Source: Jimgerdemannia flammicorona | Lineage: Eukaryota; Mucoromycota; Endogonomycetes; Endogonales; Endogonaceae | Length of the DNA: 15,000 bases | NCBI GenBank assembly: GCA_003990745.1 | Contig: RBNI01003898.1 | Span: 1-15,000, forward strand | Reading direction: 5' to 3' | Part shown: positions 8,901 through 15,000 of the stretch, one piece after another | Numbering within the stretch: the first letter of the stretch is position 1 | Layout: each line of letters opens with the position of its first letter | The notes under the pieces: generated by a model | Databases searched by the model: none | Told to the model about the DNA's origin: nothing | The model's input: only the letters and a program-made list of their open reading frames with translations | Position numbers and translations under genes: made by a program

Positions 8901-9154
8901 CCAATGGAATCAAAGTAGATCTTAGCAAAATCTCTATAATCAAGAAATGGCCCAGATCTAAGAAGCTGAAAGACCTCCAATTATTCCTAAGACTAGCAAA
9001 CTATTATTAGTAATTTATTGCCAACTTTACCAAGATTGCTACCACTCTTACTCAAATGGCCAAGCATAGTAAAAAAGAAGAGCAGTCTTGAACTGCAAAA
9101 CAAGAAAAAGACTTCAACAATCTTATAAATTAAGAATCTGAATAAAATACAGCC

Positions 9155-9570
9155 TTTCAAGCTCTAAAGAATCCTTAATAACTACTCCAGTACTTCAAGT
9201 AGTAAATCCTGCTCTACCATATGAAGTTACTACTGATGTCTCTGATCTAGCTCTTAGAGCAATATTCATGCAAGAAGGACACTCTATGGCCTATCATTCT
9301 TATAAGTTCAATAATACTAAAATCAACTACACAATCCATGAGAAGGAGATGTTAGCTATTATAGACATTCTGATTAAATAACAACTATATCTAGAAGGAG
9401 CATACTTCACTGTTTTAACAGACTACAAATCATTAGTCAATATCAAGACCCCAGCTACCCTTTCCTGAAAGCAAGTCAGATAGATAAAAGTTCTCATCAA
9501 TTTTGACTATAAAATCCAGTATCATCCTGGCAAGGAGAATATTATTATTGATGTAATTTCTAGACTACCA
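9155..9570 (+). pseudogene. RNase H domain (RT-connected)
   Basis: It follows a FQALK segment typical of the RT-RNase H connection. A single-base loss near 9168 moves the frame by one, and everything downstream reads in the new frame. Seen are TTDVSDLALRAIF (catalytic Asp at 9235-9237), HEKEMLAIIDILIK (Glu), LTDYKSLVNI (Asp at 9421-9423) and YHPGKENIIIDVISRLP, where the last acidic position of the usual ADALSR motif remains as Asp in DVISR. Trp codons have become stops (TAA near 9379, TAG at 9481). It would degrade RNA in the RNA-DNA hybrid. Confidence 0.88.
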
Positions 9571-9599
9571 ATTGAAGAGGTTATCCAAACTCTCATCTT

Positions 9600-10028
9600 A
9601 GTTACCAACTCTATTATAGAACAAATTATCATAGCATATACTAATGATAAAGAAGCCCAAGCACTCTAAGAAATTCTGAACAGTAATAATATAGACAAGT
9701 ATACTCAATATCATCAATACTAACTAAAAGATAATGCCATCTACTACAAGAACAGATTATATATTCCTAATAATCAAGATCTCTAAAGTACTATTCTATT
9801 TGAATATCATGATGTCCCTATAGCTGGATATTTAGGATTTGACAAATGCTATAAAGTTATTTTTCAAAACTTCTATTGACTCTATATGGCAGATCAACTA
9901 AAGACCTATATTACTTTCTGTGATATCTACTAATGCAATAAGTCCTCAATACTAGCAAAACCTAGCCTACTCCACTCTATCTTAGTATCATCTACTAATT
10001 AGGAACAAATCTCTATAGACTTCATTAT
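9600..10028 (+). pseudogene. integrase N-terminal zinc domain, truncated
   Basis: The HHCC region is recognisable: His in YHDVPIAGY (9808-9810), the second His now Tyr (9829-9831), NFYWLYMADQLKTYITF with TGA for Trp, then Cys (9919-9921) and a Cys-to-Tyr change (9928-9930). The start of the catalytic core (EQISIDFI) is reached just before 10028, where an inverted LTR begins. The DDE residues beyond the first Asp, the C-terminal domain and the 3' LTR are absent from the window. If the LTR is an insertion, the rest may lie to the right. Confidence 0.85.
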
Positions 10029-10504
10029 TGTAAGAGGGTTACTTATTAGGGTAATCATTACATAGTTTTGGAAGAGTTTTCTGGAAGTTCTGGATATTCT
10101 AGAAGACTGTTTTCTTAAGGTCAAGATCAATTTCATATAGAGTACATCCTCTATGCTTATTGATTTCAAGATTAGGTTAATATCTCAACCAAAGTCCTTT
10201 TTCAGACTAGTTCTAGATATTCAGGATTTTCTGTATTTCAGGAAGTTCAAGAAACTAAGACCAGCTTAGTTGAATTGGTGTATCGCTGCAGACAATACCC
10301 AATTAGGAAATTTCATATTGGGGTTAGGAGTGAGACCTAATGGAGAGCAGATTTATTTAAGAGTGATTTGTGGGTTATTAAATAGAGTTATTCACTATTC
10401 ATGATATTACTATACTAGGAATAGTTGTGTAAAAGGATGTGGGGAAGTATTCAGGAATGTTCTTATATATTCAAGTCTGAGATTCTGAGGTCTAAGAGAG
10501 GGGG

Positions 10505-10512
10505 TATTTATA
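10505..10512 (-). promoter_or_regulatory. putative TATA box of LTR-3
   Basis: TATAAATA on the minus strand, followed by CCCCCTCTC, equals the box at 3322-3329 in the plus-strand LTR. It lies downstream of the LTR reading frame. Confidence 0.45.
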
Positions 10513-10705
10513 CTAGTAAGGGGCTATCTAGACTATGCTAAATATGGATATAGCACTTAGTATCTTGCTGAGTCAGAATGCAGTTATATAATACAAGTGT
10601 GATCTGATATATCAAGAGATTGTCTAACTGCTGAGTCAGTTCACAGTCACATTATATGTATAAGGCTAATCTAACTATACTATGACTGCTAAGCTATTTA
10701 TAGCT

Positions 10706-12920
10706 TTAGATACTGTCTGGGTAGTCTTCAATAATATATATTACCATCAATAACATCATCTCTGATGAAGTAGTCATCTAGGAAGAGTTATTTACAGATT
10801 AATTCTCCTTGTTCACTGAGGTAGTAATATATTGGGACTTCATTTTTTTTTTTTTTAATGAACTCATGTCCTATGGATTTTTATTGGAAGGAAACCTAGA
10901 CTATATAGGCCAAAACCCTCCCCCACCACCCATTAAGCGCTGTCCTCCCATTAATCTAGGCTAGCTATTGTCCAGCAGCTTGACCATACTAGGTGCAGCA
11001 GGGCCTATGTTGGCTCATATCTCATTCTGTGCACCATGCTCTCCCTACTACCAGGGAGAACTCAGCCATATGCCAACAACTGAAAGTGCCGAGACCCCAA
11101 TATATATAAGGCCACACCTGAGCTAAATAAAATAGCCCCTACCACCCCAAAGAGAATGACAGGCATAGAAAAAACTCTCATCAAAGTATATCATGGTGGG
11201 TAGGACCTGGTTCTCTCAGTTGAGGTAAGTAAAGGACTTATATGTGAGGTAGGAGGAGACCCCTAATACCCCACTACTCAAGCCTACAGGCCTTAATCAC
11301 ATTGCTGTATCAGCTCCCAGTTCTAGTTGAGTGCAGCTAAGACATCTGAAATAGGTAGCCTTGGGCCCCCCAACCCCCCTCAACAACCAGAGCCCAATCT
11401 GCTGAATTGCCAAAAGAAGCCAAAAGTGATACCTATCACTTAACTACTCTACACCAATCAAAAGGCCCCACCGAAGTAGCACCTGCCCCAGCCCCAACAA
11501 TCACCCCCAGCCAGGTACCCTACTGGTTCACTATAATTGCCCTTCTTCTTATCTGTGACAGCCATCTCCTGTCCCATCCCAACAATACCTGAAAAGCAGT
11601 CACCTATATCAGAACTATGCTTGCCGAGAAGCTCACCAAAGCCAGAGGGCCCCACTATAGGCACCAAGGACCTGCAGGTAACCTACACTGAGCACTTGAT
11701 GCTCAAGGTCAGCTGACTCCCTATGTAGCCTATAATACACCAAGACAGTACCTTATTGGCAATGGCAAAAGGAAAAAGGCACTGTATCAAAACAGATATA
11801 CTCTAGATATAGCTGAAGGCACCAGAAACTGTGAAAAAGTGGAGAAGACACCAATCTGATACTAATAAAGGGACAACTCATCACTATTGCCTTCCCCCCA
11901 CTGTCCTGCAACAGGTATAGCAAACCAACCCAAGATAAAGGGGGTAATAGTTGTAGAAAGTGAACTCGAAAGATTATCTACCAAACTATTGTGACTGGTA
12001 AGGTAGTAGAGAAAGGAGTATATTGGGACTTCATCACCATCCCACAGAATAGCATCATCTGTCTCATATGCTGAGTATGGAGTTGGTGGGTGAAAGAGTG
12101 GTGCATCATCTTCGCTTTCATTGGATTCACTGTCTGTATACCTTCTATAGGTTATGGTACTATGAGTCACAAAGTTGTAGTAAGCTGGCAGCTGTGGTTC
12201 CTGTCACTTATACTCAGGTAGTGGAGTGGTTGGTTTGATCTTGAGAGTTGTCTAAAGATATAGATTATATTCTTCAGTCTCTTCATTATAGTTGAAGTAG
12301 TTAGGGTAAATGCAGGTTAGTACATATTTGTGTCAGTGGTCATTGTCCCAATAGGTCTCATAGGTAGTCATAAACTATTGTAAGTTCATTGGCAGTATTG
12401 GCAGAGTGATCAGAGTTGGCAGAGATCCTTGGCTTGAGGTCATGTCAGCATCAGAGGGGTCATTTTCCTCTGCTTCATCTTTATTAAATCAGATTATATT
12501 ATAGATATCCTTTATGATATATCTGACTTGAGGTATTTGCAGGATATGATCATTAGGGTGTGAGAAGGTTCTGTCTATAGTCTGAACATACTCAAGGTAC
12601 TTATAATTGAGTTCTTATATTATGTCATCTATTTGGCCATAGGACAGAGTAGTGACCATTTTAGCAGTAGTAACTCAGAGGTAGGAAATAAAGGTGCTAT
12701 ACTCATAGAAGAGTTCTCGATGTTTATAGGCAATGAGTTTCTGGTGTTGAGACATCTGGATAATATCTGTGTCATGGTAGTATTTGACCATGTCTTCTAG
12801 AAGGTAGCCAATCTGGTAGTAGCTTGAGATTTGTCTGATTTGGTAGGTCTTGCTAAGCATGTTCAGGGTATTCCATTAGGCTTCTATAAAGTAGAGGGGT
12901 GCTAGGCTATAGATATTCAT
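10706..12920 (-). pseudogene. LTR-internal (U3) reading frame, copy in LTR-3, better preserved
   Basis: Start ATG is at 12920-12918 on the minus strand (MNIYSLAPLYFIEA) and the TAA is at 10708-10706. The retroposon at 10844-12018 splits the frame; without it about 340 codons remain, with about nine in-frame stops and one small frame slip near the end (around 10735). Readable parts include MLSKTYQIRQISSYYQIGY (from 12860), an acidic segment DEAEENDPSDADMTS, and TYRRYTDSESNESEDDAP. The predicted protein is acidic, rich in Tyr, Thr and Ser, without membrane segment or signal peptide that I can see. I recognise no family. Sequence agreement with the LTR-2 copy is at protein as well as DNA level. 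Confidence 0.62.
10844..12018 (-). mobile_element. 1.2-kb poly(A) retroposon, copy 2
   Basis: Flanked by a perfect 16-bp duplication, TATATTGGGACTTCAT, at 10828-10843 and 12019-12034, cut out of the LTR reading frame; the LTR-2 copy shows the uninterrupted site near 3001-3020. On the minus strand it begins CTCCTTTCTCTACTACC and ends AATAAA, about 25 bases, then 13-14 A. It aligns with the other two copies along its full length. As in those, both strands show long broken frames; an open frame from about 11667 to 11458 on the minus strand and one from 11407 to 11592 on the plus strand overlap. There is no reverse transcriptase. Confidence 0.88.
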
Positions 12921-13666
12921 AAGGGGTAGGGGGGGTTGGCTCAGTTGACAATGATATTTCAAATGTCAGCATGAATATAGTTGTAGATCTCAGTGGTCAT
13001 ATTTGTGTATGTTCAGAAGTTATGGTTGTTTGTTTGATTTATTTTGGTTCTCTGTTTTGATGCATCTCGGTACTCAGTATATATGCATTTGGTCCTAATT
13101 GGTAAGATTCTGTTTGTATAAATCTTATATTCTGTAACTTTGTATTGACTCAGCTTTGTATACTGTGACTTCAGTTTGACTCAGCTTCGTGATCTTGCAG
13201 GTGATTTACATATTTGTTCAGGGGTTGTATGTAAGAGGATTGCTTTTTAGGATAACTGTTATGTAGTTCTGGAAGGGTTCTCTGGAAGTTCTGGATATTC
13301 TGGAAGACTGTTTTCTTATGGTCAACATATGGAGTACATCCTCTATACTTATTGATTTCAAGATCAGGTTGATGTCTCAACCAAAGTTCTTTCTCAGACT
13401 AGTTCTGGATGTTCAGGATTTTCCATATTTCAGGAAGTTCAAAAAACTAAGACCAACTTAGTTGAATTGGTATATTGCTGCAGACAATACCCAATTAGGA
13501 AATTTCGTGATGGGGTTAGGAGTGGGACCTAATGGGGAGCAGATTTACTTAAGAGTGGTTTGTAGATTATTAAATAGGTTTATTTGCTATTCATGATATT
13601 GCTATACTAGGAGTAGTTGTATAAAGGAATATTGTGTGGAAGTGCTTCAGGAGTTGTGTTTGGATT

Positions 13667-13714
13667 GTTCAAGTGTTCAAGTCTGTTCAAGTCTGTTCAA
13701 GTCTATTCAAGTCT
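13667..13714. repeat. 10-bp tandem repeat within LTR-4
   Basis: The unit GTCTGTTCAA occurs about four times in a row, the last with one change (GTCTATTCAA). LTR-1 has one comparable unit (ATTGTTCAGGTCTGAG), so the array expanded in this copy only. Confidence 0.8.
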
Positions 13715-13740
13715 GAGATTCTGAGGTATAGAGAAGGGGG

Positions 13741-13748
13741 TATTTATA
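13741..13748 (-). promoter_or_regulatory. putative TATA box of LTR-4
   Basis: TATAAATA on the minus strand with a C-rich run after it, in the same position as in the other two long LTRs. Confidence 0.45.
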
Positions 13749-13827
13749 CTAGTGAAGGGCTATCTGGACTATGCTAAATATGGATGTAGCACTAAGTGCC
13801 TTGCTGAGTCAGAATACAGTCATGCAT

Positions 13828-15000
13828 CTCCTTTCTCCACTACCTTACTGGTCACAAGGTTTGATAGGCGACCTTCCAAGTCCCCTTTCCCCTATTATTA
13901 CCCCCTCTACCTCAGGTTGGTTTGCTGTACCTGCAGGGGCATGGTGGGAGGAGGGCAATGGTGATGAGTTGCCCCTTTATTGGTGTCAGATCAGTACTTC
14001 CTCCACTTTTTTGCAAATTCTGGTACCTTCAGCTATATCTAGGATATACCCATTTTGGTATGGCACCTTCTTCCTTTTGCTGTCACCAATAAGGAGTTGT
14101 CTCGGTGTGTCTCGGGCTATGTAGGGAGTCGGCCAATCTTGGGCATCAAGTGCTCAGTATAGGTTACCTGCAGGTCCTTGGTGCCTGTGGTGGGGCCCTC
14201 TGGCTTTGGCAAGCTTTTCAGTGAGCATGGTTCTGATGTAGGTGACTGCTTTTCAGGTGTTGTCAGGATGGGAGGGGAGATGGCCATCACAGATAGGAGG
14301 AAGGGTGATAATGGTAAACCAGTAGAGTGCCAGGCTGGGGGCAGTCATCAGGGCTGGGGCAGGTGCTGCTTCAGTGGGGCCTTTTGATTGATGCGGCATG
14401 GTTAGGTAGTAAGTGTCACTCTTGGCTTCTTTTGGTGGGTAGCGGGGTTGGGCCCCAGTCATCAGGGGGGGTTGGGGGGCCTGAGGCTATCCATTTTAGG
14501 TGTCTTGGCTGCACTCAACTAGAACTGAGAACTGATATGGCAATGTGATCAAGGCCCACAGGCTTGAGTAGTGGGGTATTGGGGGTTTCCTCCCACCTTA
14601 CGTGTAAGTCCTTTACTCATCTCAACTGGGAGAACCAGGCCCTACCCACCATGTTGTACTTTGATGAGGGTTTTTTCTTTGCCTGTCATCCTCTTTGGAG
14701 TAGCAGGGGCTATTCTATTTGGCTCAGGCATGGCCTTGTACATACGTTGGGTTCTCGGGTGTGCGCTTTCGGTCATTGGCATATGGTTGGGTTTCCCCTG
14801 ATAGTAGGGAGAGCATGGTGCACAGAATGAGGTGTGGGCCAACATAGGCCCTGCTGTGCCTGGCATAGTCGAGCTGCTGGACAATAGCTAGCCTAGATTA
14901 ATGGGGGGGCAGTGCTTGGTGGGTGGTGGGGGAGGGTTTTGGCCTATATAGTCTAGGTTCTCTTCCAATAAAAATCCGTGAGACATGAGTCTGTTAAAAA
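13828..15000 (+). mobile_element. 1.2-kb poly(A) retroposon, copy 3, least decayed
   Basis: It starts CTCCTTTCTCCACTACC, as copy 2 does, and runs to the window end, which falls in its A-tail. Near the 3' end are a TATATAG motif (about 14944-14950), AATAAA (about 14967-14972) and a terminal segment as in the other copies. The 5' flank ending CAGTCATGCAT should recur after the tail, outside the window. On the plus strand a frame near 14564-14801, continuous but for one base near 14670, ends in a hydrophobic stretch (about 14690-14800) with two possible membrane segments (VILFGVAGAILFGSG and ALSVIGIWLGFP), followed by stops and about 190 bases of 3' sequence to the tail. The minus strand has an overlapping Pro-rich frame. 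Which strand codes, if either, is not settled. Confidence 0.85.

Larger units (their letters stand above)
1178..10028 (+). mobile_element. Ty3/gypsy-type LTR retrotransposon with dUTPase, decayed and truncated in integrase
   Basis: Order on the plus strand: long 5' LTR (1178-5011, with a MITE and a retroposon inside), primer-binding area (5014-5025), leader and gag (about 5100-6940), then pol as dUTPase, protease, RT, RNase H, integrase zinc domain. RT before RNase H before integrase is the Ty3/gypsy order, and the RT core (YINDILVFS) and RNase H text are typical of that superfamily. The 3' part of integrase and the 3' LTR are missing: at 10029 the sequence passes directly into the terminus of an inverted LTR of the same family. 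The frame carries dozens of TAA/TAG/TGA codons, so the copy is dead. Confidence 0.9.
10029..13229 (-). repeat. long-form LTR (LTR-3) in minus orientation, with retroposon inside
   Basis: It starts TGTAAGAGGG directly after integrase sequence and follows LTR-2 (inverted) over its whole length: shared block (10029-10500), TATAAATA inverse (10505-10512), the LTR frame (10706-12920 inverted), then the block shared with LTR-1 (12937-13225). Without the retroposon and one target copy it is about 2.0 kb. Its right end lacks roughly the last 70 bp present in LTR-1; at TTGTA it meets the start of another LTR. It is less decayed than LTR-2. It is either a solo LTR or the end of an element inserted into its own family. 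Confidence 0.85.
13230..15000 (-). repeat. long-form LTR (LTR-4), partial at the window edge, with retroposon inside
   Basis: It starts TGTAAGAGGATTGC and matches LTR-1 and LTR-3 through to the TATAAATA inverse at 13741-13748 and on to about 13827, so it is of the long type. There it is interrupted by retroposon copy 3 and the window ends. Its start meets the shortened end of LTR-3 at TTGTA, which could be a 5-bp insertion target. Near 13667-13714 it has a small tandem expansion not found in the other LTRs. Confidence 0.75.

Noticed and set aside
12937..13229. A second, separate LTR family of about 300 bp
   Set aside because: LTR-1 joins this block directly to the 209-680 block within one TG...CA unit, and LTR-2 and LTR-3 hold both in the same order, so it is one end of the same LTR.
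13828..13900. Possible tRNA-derived SINE head with pol III A and B boxes
   Set aside because: GGTTTGATAGG is only weakly like a B box, no A box stands at the right distance, and the element is far longer than SINEs with such heads.
14178..14387. GPSGFGK in a plus-strand frame of retroposon copy 3, resembling a Walker A motif
   Set aside because: The Ser/Thr after Lys is missing, copies 1 and 2 read GPSGFGE, and no Walker B or domain context follows.

Overview
The window is a repeat-only stretch of a fungal genome, most probably a filamentous ascomycete. I see no host gene, tRNA or rRNA. Nearly everything belongs to one family of Ty3/gypsy-type LTR retrotransposon and to elements that jumped into it. 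The reading frames are broken mainly by TAA, TAG and TGA codons standing where CAA, CAG, CGA or TGG would be expected. This is the C-to-T (and G-to-A) pattern of repeat-induced point mutation (RIP) or a similar cytosine-directed decay, and it is why no long intact ORF survives.

Layout. (1) 1-1043: a minus-strand member of the family. 1-208 is the 5' end of its internal region, including the primer-binding area, and 209-1043 is an 835-bp 'short' LTR; its body lies left of the window. (2) 1044-1177: a 134-bp spacer. (3) 1178-10028: a plus-strand member. Its 5' LTR (1178-5011) is a 'long' form of about 2.05 kb, swollen by a 0.6-kb foldback MITE (2010-2608) and a 1.2-kb poly(A) retroposon (3695-4876). 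Then come the primer-binding area, a decayed gag and a pol that reads zinc knuckle, dUTPase, protease, reverse transcriptase, RNase H and the integrase N-terminus, where it is cut off. (4) 10029-13229: a minus-strand long LTR of the same family, starting exactly at its TG terminus inside the integrase gene and carrying a second copy of the retroposon (10844-12018). (5) 13230-15000: a further minus-strand long LTR abutting or inserted into the previous one, carrying the third retroposon copy (13828 to the window end, which falls in its A-tail).

Two architectural points stand out. First, a dUTPase-like domain lies in frame between the Gag zinc knuckle and the protease, the same relative position as in betaretroviruses but unusual for a Ty3/gypsy element. 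Second, the long LTR contains a roughly 340-codon frame of unknown function, lying upstream of the putative TATA box (so in U3) and in the same sense as gag-pol. The short LTR lacks exactly this frame. The 1.2-kb retroposon is a discrete family: all three copies share the same 5' end, end in poly(A) after an AATAAA signal, and two have 15-16-bp target-site duplications, the mark of LINE-type target-primed reverse transcription.

The order of events can be read from the nesting: plus-strand element, then decay, then further LTR insertion and retroposon insertions (the retroposon copies are less AT-rich). The short-LTR element at the left edge keeps CpG sites lost from the plus-strand copy and looks youngest.
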